Below, in pieces: positions 55,630 through 64,000 of a DNA stretch of 64,000 nucleotides. Position numbers and translations under genes: made by a program. Below the pieces are notes generated by a model that was not told where the DNA came from, made no database searches, and worked only from the letters and a program-made list of their open reading frames with translations. Location: positions 186,001 to 250,000 of the forward strand of contig NZ_LOAS01000002.1 in assembly GCF_001558155.1 (NCBI RefSeq), read 5' to 3'. This DNA comes from Aliiruegeria sabulilitoris. Its GTDB lineage: Bacteria; Pseudomonadota; Alphaproteobacteria; Rhodobacterales; Rhodobacteraceae. The stretch's first letter is position 1; every line of letters starts with the position of its first letter.

Positions 55630-57552
55630 CTAGCTGTGCCCTGCCGGCACAAGAAAGCCGGCGAAGAACTCTGACAGATCCGAGTAGGCGTCCAGGGGCA
55701 GGACGTTTGCGATATACTGGTCCGGGCGCACCACGATCATGCAGCCATGCTCGCGGTCGATGCCGCGCATGTCGTAGATGTCGCCAAGCCCCTTGTGATC
55801 GACGCAGAAAACCTTCTCGTGATCCTGCAAGCCCATGCGGCCCTTGGTGGGCCTCAGGAGCGACGGCATATCCGCATGGTCCAGTTCGTCGAAGTGCTGC
55901 TGGAACACGGCCCGCAGGTCGATCACCGCGTCAATATCCTCGTCCTCACGCGTATATTTCACGACCGGCGAGGCGGGATCGGTCTCCAACCAGTTGGCCA
56001 GCCGGTGAATCGCCGCTCCCGGAGCAGACCCGTCCTTTGCCTCGGCAAATGCGTAGATCCGCCAGCGGCCATCTGCCTCGGCAATATGGCCGAGCTGCAT
56101 CTGCATCGCGTCCGCCACCCGCACCACCGGAGCCGAGTGGAACCGCCGCCCGATTTCCTCGCCCGTGGCCAGCGCCTGGTGCGTTGACGCGGCGGTGAGC
56201 GCGGAGGGGTCGTATTTCACGGCGAGCCCGCCGGTGAATTCAAGGTTCTCGATGAATTGCTTCTGGAACCGCGGCATGTCCCCGCCATCGAGTTCGGATT
56301 TTCCGGGAGGCGCCGACATGATGCGCGACCATTGGTGGTCCGTGTCGATCAGCCGCTTGGCTTCGGTCCAGCGTTCCGCCGAATAGCTGCGCAGCAGGCT
56401 GGCATCCGCCCGCCCTTGCAGCACATGCACCAGCTTCCAACCCAGGTTGAACGTGTCCTGCATCGATACATTCATCCCCTGCCCCGCTTTCGGGCTGTGG
56501 GTGTGGCAGGCGTCGCCTGCGGTGAAGACGCGCGGGTTGCGATCCTCGCCCGCCGGAACATCGTCGAAACGGTCGGTCAGCCGATGCCCGATCTCGTAGA
56601 TCGACCACCAGACGACCTGTTTCACATCGATCCTGTAGGGGTTCATGATCCGGTTGGCGGCGGAAATCATTTCGGCTTCGGTGAAGTTCCGGCTTGAGGC
56701 GCGCTCGTCCGGGTTGAGCTTGTCGAGCTCCACATACATCCGGAACAGGTAGCCACCCTCGCGCGGCAGGATCAGGATGTTGCCCTCGTTGGACGAGGTG
56801 ATCAGGCATTTCTGGCGCACATCCGGGAAGTCGGTATTGGCGAGGATGTCCATCACGCCCCAGGCCTGATGCGCCGCGTCGCCGTGCAACTGCCCGCCAA
56901 TGGCCTTGCGGACGTTGGAGCGCGCGCCGTCGCAACCGACGACGTAATTCGCCCGCACCTCTTTCGTCTCCCCCGCGTTGATGCCGGTATTCTCCAGCGT
57001 CACCGTCACCGGATAGTCCTCGGCCGAACCGTCGATGTCCACGTCACGCACCGACCAGGAGTAATCCGGCTCGAGCCGCGAGGGTGAATTCCGCATCACG
57101 TCGAGGAACAGCTCATGCACACGCGCCTGGTTGATGAGGGTATGGGGCATCTCGGAGGAATCCTCGGGCACATCCTGCACCCGGCCGATCCGCCGGATCC
57201 GTTCCGGGTTGTTCGGATCGGGCGACCAGAACGCGGTCTGGTTCACCCAGTACCCCTCGCGCTTCACCGTTTCGGCGAAACCGAAGGCCTGGAACATTTC
57301 CATCGTCCGGGTGTTGATGCCATCGGCCTGCCCCTTTTCGATCGGGCCCGGCTTGGGCTCCACGATCATGGTTTCAATCTCGGGGAATTGCGAGAGCTGC
57401 GCCGCAAGGCACAGCCCGGCCGGGCCGCAACCGGCGATCAGCACATCCACCTTTTCGGGCAACAGCGCATGTTGCCCACGATCACGCCGGCAGGGCGCCG
57501 CGTCCCTGATATCGGGATCGCCACCGCGAAAACCGTCCACGTAAAATTGCAT
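55630..57552 (-). CDS. mobA: FAD-dependent aromatic hydroxylase, MobA-like (3-hydroxybenzoate 4-monooxygenase)
   Basis: A 640-residue class A flavoprotein monooxygenase. GxGxxG is VLIAGCGPAGLCLAAQ (about residues 37-52), the DG motif is VVGCDGARSNVRKAIG, and the second FAD motif is FTAGDACHTHSPKAGQGMN. The thioredoxin-like C-terminal domain ends RGIDREHGCMIVVRPDQYIANVLPL. Length and many stretches match Comamonas MobA, which converts 3-hydroxybenzoate to protocatechuate with NADPH and O2; phenol 2-monooxygenase is the alternative. No protocatechuate pathway genes are in the window. It diverges from a MarR regulator, as mobA does from mobR. Confidence 0.85.
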   Translation of the reverse strand: MQFYVDGFRGGDPDIRDAAPCRRDRGQHALLPEKVDVLIAGCGPAGLCLAAQLSQFPEIETMIVEPKPGPIEKGQADGINTRTMEMFQAFGFAETVKREGYWVNQTAFWSPDPNNPERIRRIGRVQDVPEDSSEMPHTLINQARVHELFLDVMRNSPSRLEPDYSWSVRDVDIDGSAEDYPVTVTLENTGINAGETKEVRANYVVGCDGARSNVRKAIGGQLHGDAAHQAWGVMDILANTDFPDVRQKCLITSSNEGNILILPREGGYLFRMYVELDKLNPDERASSRNFTEAEMISAANRIMNPYRIDVKQVVWWSIYEIGHRLTDRFDDVPAGEDRNPRVFTAGDACHTHSPKAGQGMNVSMQDTFNLGWKLVHVLQGRADASLLRSYSAERWTEAKRLIDTDHQWSRIMSAPPGKSELDGGDMPRFQKQFIENLEFTGGLAVKYDPSALTAASTHQALATGEEIGRRFHSAPVVRVADAMQMQLGHIAEADGRWRIYAFAEAKDGSAPGAAIHRLANWLETDPASPVVKYTREDEDIDAVIDLRAVFQQHFDELDHADMPSLLRPTKGRMGLQDHEKVFCVDHKGLGDIYDMRGIDREHGCMIVVRPDQYIANVLPLDAYSDLSEFFAGFLVPAGHS

Positions 57553-57688
57553 TGCCGCTTCCTCCTCACGTCCCACGTTCCAGATATAGTATCTATACTT
57601 ACCATTATCGAACAAGAAAAATATGTATACAAACTAAATTCAACAAATTAACATGATTGCAGCTACTTACAGGGCAGGAGACAGGGCC
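57553..57688. promoter_or_regulatory. Divergent mobA-marR region with palindromic sites
   Basis: AT-rich, unlike its surroundings. AGATA-TAG-TATCT (57582-57594) overlaps AGTAT-CT-ATACT (57588-57599), and TGTATACA lies at 57624-57631. Such short AT-rich palindromes in a divergent MarR region are candidate operators; binding is not shown. Confidence 0.5.
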
Positions 57689-58141
57689 ATGAAAGCGCAC
57701 GGTATGGCCGGGCACTTGATTCGCCGGTTGAATCAGATGTCGACGCAGGTGTTTTCGCAACACATGCAGAATGCCGGGATCGACCTCACCCCAGTCCAGT
57801 TTGCCGCCATGGACGCGATCATTACGCATCCCGGCATCGACCAGGCCGGCGTCGCCGCCCTGATCGCCTATGATCGCGCGACCATCGGGGGCGTGATCGA
57901 CCGGCTGGAGCATAAAGGATTCGTGCTCCGGGAAGTCAGCAAACGCGACCGGCGGGCCCGGGAGGTAAGGGTAACCGAGCAAGGCGCGGAAGCCTTCGAG
58001 CAGATCCTGCCGATCGTCAGGGCGCTTCAGGATGAGGTTCTGAACGGGCTCGACGAGACGGAAAGGGAAACCTTTCTGAGGCTCGCCCGGAAAGCAGTCG
58101 GCAACGAAGTCGACGTGGAGCCCCCCTCGCGCACCGAATGA
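57689..58141 (+). CDS. MarR family regulator (MobR-like)
   Basis: A 150-residue MarR protein. It has the helical dimerisation ends (GHLIRRLNQMSTQVFSQHM; C-terminal LNGLDETERETFLRLARKA) and the winged helix LTPVQFAAMDAIITHPGIDQAGVAALIAYDRATIGGVIDRLEHKGFVLREVSKRDRRAREVRVTEQG. It should repress the divergent mobA-like gene until an aromatic acid binds, as MobR does with 3-hydroxybenzoate. The start at 57689 follows AGGAG by eight bases; an upstream in-frame ATG is at 57653. Confidence 0.88.
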   Translation: MKAHGMAGHLIRRLNQMSTQVFSQHMQNAGIDLTPVQFAAMDAIITHPGIDQAGVAALIAYDRATIGGVIDRLEHKGFVLREVSKRDRRAREVRVTEQGAEAFEQILPIVRALQDEVLNGLDETERETFLRLARKAVGNEVDVEPPSRTE

Positions 58142-58317
58142 AGTTCCGGTTGCGCAAGGGACGAACCCTCCGGCCTCCAATTCCTGAATGGTGACACTCG
58201 GGGGCGTGCCGCGGGGATTGCGGTCTGCTAGAATGCGACTTCATGGTTCCGGATTGACCGGCGCCGATCCAGGACAGGCCGTGCCGCCGCCAATGGGCGA
58301 CATACCCAAGAGGGTTC

Positions 58318-59343
58318 ATGCTGAAAGATATCAACTTCAATGGCTTGCGGTATTTCGAAGCTGTCGTCCGGCTCGGGAAAGTGTCTCAGGCCGCCGACGA
58401 GCTTCAGGTGACCACCTCGGCCGTCAGCCAGCAGATACGCCTGCTCGAACAGCAATTCGGCGTCCTGTTGTTCCGCCGCCGCAATCGCCGGCTGATCCCG
58501 ACCGAGGAAGGAGAGCGGCTCTACAACGCCACCTCAAAGGCCTTCCGGCTGATGACAGATGTTCAATCGGCCATCGTCCGCCAACCACAGGGCCGGCAGT
58601 TCATCATGCGCGTCAGCCCGTCTTTCGGCGTGCGCTGGTTGGGGCCGCGGATCAAATCCTTCCTCGACCAGAACCCGAACTGGGCCGTCCGGGTGGATGC
58701 GACACCGGATTTCTCCGATTTCGAAACCGAGATCGTGGATCTCGATCTGCGTTATGGCCAGGAGACGGCCTCCGGTTTTCATGAGGTCCTGGTGATGCAG
58801 GATTTCGTGATGCCGATGTGTTCGCCCTCCCTGCTGGGGAAGCTCCGGGAAATCAGTGACGATCCGATGGAGCAAATTCGCAATGCCCAGCTGATCGATT
58901 CCGCAAAGAGTGTGTTTCGCTGGGACCTATGGCTGAACCGGTTTAGCGGGCAGTCTCTGTCGATCCCCCCGCTGTACCAATTGCGCTTCGACCGTTCGTC
59001 GATGGCGATACAACTGGCCGCGGACGGCGCCGGCGTGGCGCTGGAGAGCGTGGTGCTGGCCTGGCGAGAGCTTTCTGAGGGACGGCTGGTACCGCTTTCT
59101 TCTCAGATCGACGTGATCGCCTATCCCGCCTACCGCGTGGTCTGCCCGCCCCGGCATACCAACCGCCGGATCGTACGGCTCTTCACCGAATGGGTCGTAG
59201 AGCAAGGCCTGGAGCACATGACCGAGATCCGGGCCTTCCTGAAGGCGAACGGGTGTCATGTGGTTCATGAGGACGGGCCGGCGTCTGAGGGAGGGAGTGA
59301 CGGGGAGAAGCCGGCCCGTCCGGAAGCGCAGGACCCTCAGTAG
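58318..59343 (+). CDS. LysR family transcriptional regulator (GcvA-like)
   Basis: A 341-residue LysR regulator. The N-terminal helix-turn-helix is LRYFEAVVRLGKVSQAADELQVTTSAVSQQIRLLEQQFGVLLFRRRNRRLIPTEEGERLY. The substrate-binding domain has the GcvA-type SPSFGVRWLGPRIKSFL. A 25-residue Gly/Glu/Pro-rich tail ends it. It is convergent with the TRAP transporter operon, overlapping dctM by 7 bases, and may control it, though regulation of a convergent operon is not assured. Confidence 0.9.
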   Translation: MLKDINFNGLRYFEAVVRLGKVSQAADELQVTTSAVSQQIRLLEQQFGVLLFRRRNRRLIPTEEGERLYNATSKAFRLMTDVQSAIVRQPQGRQFIMRVSPSFGVRWLGPRIKSFLDQNPNWAVRVDATPDFSDFETEIVDLDLRYGQETASGFHEVLVMQDFVMPMCSPSLLGKLREISDDPMEQIRNAQLIDSAKSVFRWDLWLNRFSGQSLSIPPLYQLRFDRSSMAIQLAADGAGVALESVVLAWRELSEGRLVPLSSQIDVIAYPAYRVVCPPRHTNRRIVRLFTEWVVEQGLEHMTEIRAFLKANGCHVVHEDGPASEGGSDGEKPARPEAQDPQ

Positions 59344-60593
59344 ATGGTCAGCGCCGGAACGTAGGAGATCAGCAGCAGCACGATGATCGCGACGCCGTAG
59401 AAAGGCAGGAGCGCGCGGACTGTTTCGCCGATGCTGCATCTCGCAATGGCGGTGGAGATGAAGAGCGTCGTGCCCACCGGCGGCGTGTAGAGGCCGATGG
59501 CGAGGTTGACGACCATGATCAGGCCCAGTTGCACCAGGTCCAGACCGATCGAGTTGGCGATTGTGACGAAGAGCGGTCCGAGCAGGAGCACGGCGGCCGG
59601 CAAGTCGAGGAAGGCGCCCACGACCAGCATCACGCAGTTGAGGGCGATAATCACCATCCAGGGCTCGGAGAAGGTCACGCCTACCCACTCGGCCAGCATC
59701 TGCGGCACGCGCTCGGCGGTCAGCACCCACTGGATCGTGGAGGAGGCCATGATGATGATCATCACCGCACCGGTCATCATCGCGGTTTCGACAGAGGCGT
59801 CCCAGATGCCTTTCCAGGTCAGGTCGCGGTAAAGCAGGCCGGACACGATCAGCGCATAAGCCACGGCCATGACCGAAACCTCGGTCGGCGTGGCGATGCC
59901 GAAGCGCAGCGTGCCGATGACGAAGACGGGCATCAACAGAGCCGGGATGGCAATGAATACCTGACTCTTGAAGGCGGCGAAGCCTCCCGGCAACGGCGAG
60001 CGCGGCAACTTCATCGCCCGGGCAACAATAGCTACCATGGCGAACATGCCGACGCCGAGCATCAGGCCGGGCAGGATGCCGGCGACAAAGAGATCGACGA
60101 TGGAGACGTTGGAGACCAGCCCGAACAGGATCAGCGGGATCGAGGGCGGGATCAGGACCGAGACGGTGGAGGCGCAGGAATTGACCGCCGCCGAGAAGCC
60201 GCCGGGATAGCCTTCCTTCTTCTGCACCGGGATCAGCGCATTGCCGAGCGCGGAAGCGTCGGCCACGGCCGAGCCGGAGACGCCGCCGAACATCACCGAA
60301 CCGATGATGGTCACCTGCCCCAGTCCGCCACGGAAATGGCCGACGAGCAGGCGGGCGATATTGACGAGATAGACGCCGAACTTGCCCGACATCATCAGCG
60401 AACCGGCCATGATGAAGAACGGGATGGCGAGCATCGGGAAGCTCTGCGTGGGCGTGTAGAGGCGCTGGACGATGACCGCGAGCGGCTTACCATCGGCAAT
60501 CAGCGCCGCGGCGACGCCGCCAAGCATTGCGTGGGCCACGGGCACCGAGAAGGCCAGTAGCCCGAAGAAGACCCAGATCAGGGGAGCGGTCAT
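59337..60593 (-). CDS. dctM: TRAP transporter large permease (DctM)
   Basis: A 418-residue permease with about twelve spans. Family markers are AIPFFIMAGSLMMSGKFGVYLVNIARLLVGHFRGGLGQVTIIGSVMFGGVSGSAVADASALGNALIPVQKKEGYPGGFSAAVNSCASTVSVLIPPSIPLILFG and NLAIGLYTPPVGTTLFISTAIA. With DctQ and DctP it imports an organic acid or sugar acid using the Na+ gradient. It is the last gene of the TRAP operon, 12 bases after dctQ. Confidence 0.94.
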   Translation of the reverse strand: MTAPLIWVFFGLLAFSVPVAHAMLGGVAAALIADGKPLAVIVQRLYTPTQSFPMLAIPFFIMAGSLMMSGKFGVYLVNIARLLVGHFRGGLGQVTIIGSVMFGGVSGSAVADASALGNALIPVQKKEGYPGGFSAAVNSCASTVSVLIPPSIPLILFGLVSNVSIVDLFVAGILPGLMLGVGMFAMVAIVARAMKLPRSPLPGGFAAFKSQVFIAIPALLMPVFVIGTLRFGIATPTEVSVMAVAYALIVSGLLYRDLTWKGIWDASVETAMMTGAVMIIIMASSTIQWVLTAERVPQMLAEWVGVTFSEPWMVIIALNCVMLVVGAFLDLPAAVLLLGPLFVTIANSIGLDLVQLGLIMVVNLAIGLYTPPVGTTLFISTAIARCSIGETVRALLPFYGVAIIVLLLISYVPALTIY

Positions 60594-60605
60594 GCTTTGT
60601 CTCCG

Positions 60606-61178
60606 TTAGCTCAGGCTGGAGGTTTCATAGTCGCTGGCATGCAGGTCCTCGCCCGCAAGCGTGCGGATGATGTCCACGACAGCGATCACCGACATCCCGG
60701 CAAAGGCGTAGAACAGGCTGAGATAGCCCCAGTATTGCTTGATGCCGAGCGTCGATAGTGTCTGGAATTTTGCCGCCTTCAGGATCGGCCCGCTGGCGTC
60801 GAGCACGCTCACCGAGATCACGAGGATGGTGATGTTGATTGCCAGCGACAGGATGCGCCGCGGCCCCTGTGGCAGCATGTCGGGCATCAGGGTGATGGCG
60901 ATGTTGCGCCCGCGCGCGGCTGCGATGACGATGCCGCCACCGACCATCCAGGGAAGCAGGATGGCATGGATTTCATAAGCCCAGGCGATGCCGGAGCCGA
61001 AGGCATACCGCAAGATCACATTGACCAGCAGCGTCGCGAAGGTGACTCCGAGGCACACGGCGGCGATAATCCGACCGCTCCAGTCCAGAAGCGTCGAGAT
61101 CCCGGTTACCAAAGGGAGGAAGGGGCGTTGCCGCCCCTTCTCGTCTTGGGCCGGGGTATGTGCATCCCCGTTGGTCAT
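60606..61178 (-). CDS. dctQ: TRAP transporter small permease (DctQ)
   Basis: A 190-residue small subunit with four membrane spans. The cytoplasmic N-terminus is followed by LVNVILRYAFGSGIAWAYEIHAILLPWMVGGGIVIAAARGRNIAITLM, the conserved WxxE/HxxLxxW pattern of DctQ. Its ATG overlaps the dctP stop codon (ATGA), so the two are co-translated. Confidence 0.9.
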   Translation of the reverse strand: MTNGDAHTPAQDEKGRQRPFLPLVTGISTLLDWSGRIIAAVCLGVTFATLLVNVILRYAFGSGIAWAYEIHAILLPWMVGGGIVIAAARGRNIAITLMPDMLPQGPRRILSLAINITILVISVSVLDASGPILKAAKFQTLSTLGIKQYWGYLSLFYAFAGMSVIAVVDIIRTLAGEDLHASDYETSSLS

Positions 61179-62143
61179 TCGAGGCCCGCTGCCTTGCGAA
61201 GCGCGGCGACCAGTTCGGGATAGGTCTCGGCATACTTGTCGTAAACCGACTGGGTCGCCGCCTGATAGGCCGCCTTGTCGGCCTCGGCGAAGGTTGCGCC
61301 TTCTTCTTCCATCTTCGGCTGCAGAGCGGCATCGGAGGCCGCAACCATCTCGCGCTGCATCTTGCCGGATTCCGCCGTGGCGCTCACCACGCAGGCCTGG
61401 GTGGCTTCATCGAGACCCGACCACCATGCAAGGCCAACAACCACCGGGGTGGTCTCGTACTTATGGCCGGTCATGGTGACGAAGGGCGTGATCTCGTGCA
61501 GCTTGGCGGAATAGATGTTCACCAGCGGGTTTTCCTGCCCGTCGAACACGCCCGATTCCAGCGCGGTCGGCAGTTCGGACCATGCGAGCGGTGCCGGTGC
61601 GGCGCCGAGCGCTTCGAAGATGTCCACGGTCATCTGATCCGGGGGGGTGCGGATCTTCATGCCCTTGAGATCGCCCGGGTTCGGGACGTTCTTGGTCAGG
61701 TGCGTGATGTTCCGGATGCCGTTATCCCAGAAACCAACGATCTTCAGGCCGGCATTGTTGGCGCGTGCGTCGAGCATTTCGCCGACTTCACCGTCAAGAA
61801 CCGCCCAGGCCGTAGGCAGGTCGCTGAACAGGAAAGGCAGGCCCAGCAGGCCGATTTCCGGCACGATCTGGGACATGGCGCCCTGGCTGTTCGCCGTCAC
61901 CTGGATGATGCCCGCCGAAGCCGAGGTCAGCATTTCGGCGTCGTCACCGAGCGTTGCCGAAGGCGCGACGTTGACGCTGTGTGCACCACCGGTGCACTCG
62001 GCAAAGAGCTCGCCCCATTTCTCGGCCGCCTCGTAACGCGGATTGCCCGGGTTGGCACCATGCGCGAAGATGACCTCATCGGCCTGCGCGGCCCCGGCCA
62101 GCATCGTCGCGCCCATCAGGGCCGTGATCAACGTTGTCTTCAT
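61175..62143 (-). CDS. dctP: TRAP transporter substrate-binding protein (DctP)
   Basis: A 322-residue periplasmic binding protein. The signal peptide MKTTLITALMGATMLAGAAQA (residues 1-21) is followed by DEVIFAHGANPGNPRYEAAEKWGELFAECTGG. DLKGMKIRTPPDQMTVDIFEALGAAPAPLAWSELPTALESGVFDGQENPL carries the ligand-carboxylate Arg and the family signature. The transporter imports a carboxylated compound; with the neighbouring SDR and transketolase-like gene it may be a sugar acid. GAGGAGG precedes the ATG. It is the first TRAP gene. Confidence 0.94.
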   Translation of the reverse strand: MKTTLITALMGATMLAGAAQADEVIFAHGANPGNPRYEAAEKWGELFAECTGGAHSVNVAPSATLGDDAEMLTSASAGIIQVTANSQGAMSQIVPEIGLLGLPFLFSDLPTAWAVLDGEVGEMLDARANNAGLKIVGFWDNGIRNITHLTKNVPNPGDLKGMKIRTPPDQMTVDIFEALGAAPAPLAWSELPTALESGVFDGQENPLVNIYSAKLHEITPFVTMTGHKYETTPVVVGLAWWSGLDEATQACVVSATAESGKMQREMVAASDAALQPKMEEEGATFAEADKAAYQAATQSVYDKYAETYPELVAALRKAAGLE

Positions 62144-62308
62144 GGTTTTCCTCCTCAAGAAAAGCAACTTCCGTCGCCGCGCGAGAAGTCGCGGGCGTCC
62201 CGCGCGGCCCCTTCGGTCGAAGGGGCTGCGGTTCGTGATTTCGTTTTCTGGATCAGCCGGTTTACGGCTCGGCGCCCTCAGCCGCCAAGCCGTTCAATGG
62301 CCGGCGGC

Positions 62309-63061
62309 TCAGTGAATGAGCGAACCGCCGTTCACATCGACCTCGGTGCCGGTGCAATAGGCCGACAGGTCCGAGGCAAGGAACAGAGCGCAACCCGCGA
62401 CATCGCTGGCCTCACCGGCGCGGCCCATCGGGATATCGGCCAGAACCATCTCCTTCATCTCCGGCGTCAGCTTGCCCTGCGTGATGTCGGTGGCGATGAA
62501 GCCCGGGCAGATCGCGTTGACGCGGACATTGTCGGGGGCCAGTTCGCGGGCGGAGGCCTTGGTCAGGCCGAGCACACCGGCCTTGGCAGCGGAGTAATGC
62601 GGACCGCCGAAGATGCCGCCGCCGCGCTGTGCGGAGACCGACGACATATTGACGATGGAGCCCGACTTGCGTCCGCGCATGTGCGGAACAACGGCCTGGG
62701 TGCAGTAGAGCGTGCCGCGCAGGCTGACATCTGTCACCGCGTCATAATTCTCGGGTTCGATCTCCATGAATTTCAGCGGCTGGGTGATGCCGGCATTGTT
62801 CACGAGGATGTCGATCTGGCCCCATTTGGCGATAAGCGCGTCCATGACCTGCTGGGCCTGCGCCTTGTCGATCACGTTGCAGGCCATGCCGACATGCTGC
62901 GGGCCGAGATCGGCCGCGGCGGCTTCCGCCTGCGCCTGGTCGAGATCGAGGATCGCCACCGTCGCGCCATGCTCGGCAAAGAGTTTCGCGGTGGCCTTGC
63001 CCAGACCGCGCGGGGAGGCTGCGCCGGTGATGACGGCGAATTTGCCTTCAAGTAGTCCCAT
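62309..63061 (-). CDS. SDR family NAD(P)-dependent oxidoreductase
   Basis: A 250-residue classical SDR. The cofactor motif is TGAASPRGLGKATA, the NNAG motif is NNAGIT, the catalytic Ser lies in VNMSSVSAQ, Tyr/Lys are in HYSAAKAG, and the C-terminal DVNGG follows the substrate loop. It likely oxidises or reduces a polyol or sugar acid imported by the TRAP system. The start at 63061 has GGAG six bases upstream. It sits between dctP and the transketolase gene on the same strand. Confidence 0.9.
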   Translation of the reverse strand: MGLLEGKFAVITGAASPRGLGKATAKLFAEHGATVAILDLDQAQAEAAAADLGPQHVGMACNVIDKAQAQQVMDALIAKWGQIDILVNNAGITQPLKFMEIEPENYDAVTDVSLRGTLYCTQAVVPHMRGRKSGSIVNMSSVSAQRGGGIFGGPHYSAAKAGVLGLTKASARELAPDNVRVNAICPGFIATDITQGKLTPEMKEMVLADIPMGRAGEASDVAGCALFLASDLSAYCTGTEVDVNGGSLIH

Positions 63062-63085
63062 TTTATTCTCCATTCGTGAGGGCTG

Positions 63086-64000
63086 TCAGAGCCAGCTTTT
63101 GATTTGCTCGCCTACGGCACGGCGAGAGATCCCGTACATGTCGTGCAGCGTCGGCAGGGCGCCGGCTTCGAGGAATTGATCCGGCAGGCCGATCTGGCGG
63201 AAGACCGGCACGACACCCGCCGTCAGCAGGGTCGTGGCCACGGCTTCACCCAGCCCGCCAAGCTTGGTGTGGTTCTCGGCCACCACGCAGAGCCGGCCCT
63301 TGCCGGCCTCGGCGAGGATGGTCTCGGTATCGAGCGGCTTGATCGTCGGGCAGTGCAGCACGGCGACATCGATGCCGTCCTTCGCCAGATCTTCGGCCGC
63401 GTCGAGCGCCCGCATCGTCATGATGCCGGTCGAGATCACGAGGACGTCCTTGCCCTCGCGGATCATCTGCGCCTTGCCCAGCTTGAACTGGTAGTCCGGC
63501 TTGTGCTTCTGCAGCACATTGGCGACCTGGCCGCGCAGCAGCCGCGCATAGACCGGGCCATTATAGGCCACGAGTTCGGGCACCATCTGCGCCACGTCCG
63601 TTGCGTCGCAGGGATCGACGATGGCGATATCCGGCAGCCCGCGGAAGATGGCGATGTCTTCGGTCGCCTGGTGGCTCGGTCCGTAACCGGAGGTGAGGCC
63701 CGGCAGGGCGCAACAGATCTTCACCTGCAGGCCTTCTTCGGCGATGGTCTGGGAGACGAAATCATAGGCCCGGCGCGATGCAAACACGGCATAAGTCGTG
63801 GCGAAGGGGATGAACCCTTCATGGGCGAGGCCGGCGGCGGTGCCCATCAGCGACTGCTCGGCCATGCCCATCTGGTAGAACCGGTCGGGATAGGCATTCG
63901 CAAAGACATGCAGGTCAGTGTATTTCGAAAGGTCCGCCGAGAGGCCGACAATACGCTCGTCCTTTTCCGCCATGGCGTTCAGCGCGTGGCCGAAAGGGGC
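63086..64000 (-). CDS. Transketolase, C-terminal subunit (partial at window edge)
   Basis: At least 304 residues, cut off by the window end. The frame stays open past the internal ATG at 63973 (APFGHALNAMAEKDERIVGLSADLSKYTDLHVF). It is the C-terminal half of a split transketolase: the pyrimidine-binding domain (FYQMGMAEQSLMGTAAGLA, FATTYAVFASRRAYDF, GYGPSHQATEDIAIFRG) and the C-terminal domain (VLVISTGIMTMRALDA, VVAENHTKLGGLGEAV). The N-terminal half should lie just upstream, beyond 64000. With TRAP and SDR genes it suggests a sugar or sugar-acid catabolic operon. Confidence 0.9.
   Translation of the reverse strand, partial: APFGHALNAMAEKDERIVGLSADLSKYTDLHVFANAYPDRFYQMGMAEQSLMGTAAGLAHEGFIPFATTYAVFASRRAYDFVSQTIAEEGLQVKICCALPGLTSGYGPSHQATEDIAIFRGLPDIAIVDPCDATDVAQMVPELVAYNGPVYARLLRGQVANVLQKHKPDYQFKLGKAQMIREGKDVLVISTGIMTMRALDAAEDLAKDGIDVAVLHCPTIKPLDTETILAEAGKGRLCVVAENHTKLGGLGEAVATTLLTAGVVPVFRQIGLPDQFLEAGALPTLHDMYGISRRAVGEQIKSWL

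Overview
The window reads as chromosomal DNA of a GC-rich alphaproteobacterium of the Rhodobacteraceae (Rhodobacter/Roseobacter group). Evidence: the TCA block mdh / sucCD / DUF805 / odhAB / lpd next to mcl2 / nnrU-like / mch / sdhCDAB, whose order I recall from Rhodobacter sphaeroides; a full-size ctaD beside DUF2244; an H-NS protein of the HvrA type; a luxR-luxI pair; and the crotonyl-CoA carboxylase/reductase and ethylmalonyl-CoA mutase genes of the ethylmalonyl-CoA (EMC) pathway. There are no phage genes, insertion sequences or CRISPR arrays. One tRNA gene (Ala, GGC) is present.

Layout. 1-14.9 kb: an SDR, ctaD, DUF2244, a glycosyltransferase, a GNAT, a block of three decayed genes (5.1-6.45 kb), a second GNAT, yqeY, carA, a processive GT2 with an MshEN-like N-terminus, a GntR regulator, a HAD nucleotidase, a GlsB-type membrane protein, a sulfotransferase and a FabH-like synthase with a coupled tiny lipoprotein. 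14.9-26.4 kb (minus strand): the TCA segment lpdA, odhB, odhA, DUF805, sucD, sucC, a secreted coiled-coil protein and mdh. 26.5-36.6 kb: TauE exporter, mcl2, NnrU-like, DUF1737, mch, divergent mntH/mntR, then sdhC-sdhD-sdhA-(secreted protein)-sdhB. 36.8-44.3 kb: DUF1989, csaA-proC, ybjN, ubiK, the lgt-midA-pgeF operon, a 48-aa gene and a Hint-domain protein. 44.3-47.6 kb: RecD-like helicase and quorum-sensing genes. 48-51.6 kb: divergent ccrA and ecm. 51.7-55.4 kb: H-NS, deoD, tdk, GntR, metallopeptidase, TIGR02300 and tRNA-Ala. 55.6-64 kb: MobA-like hydroxylase with divergent MarR, LysR, and a TRAP transporter/SDR/split-transketolase operon that runs off the window.

How it works together: ccrA, ecm, mch and mcl2 are four steps of the acetyl-CoA-assimilating EMC pathway. 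Its products (glyoxylate, malate and, through propionyl-CoA, succinyl-CoA) feed the adjacent TCA enzymes; sdh and ctaD pass the electrons to oxygen.

The most interesting non-coding signals are two tandem TGTGATCACA palindromes upstream of sucC, a TGAAAC iteron with exact 18-bp period between ccrA and ecm, a dispersed intergenic repeat with a 21-nt core, a hairpin that would cover the ribosome binding site of the H-NS gene, and a possible structured RNA upstream of ybjN. All functional calls come from reading the sequence and recalling family features; no database search was run.
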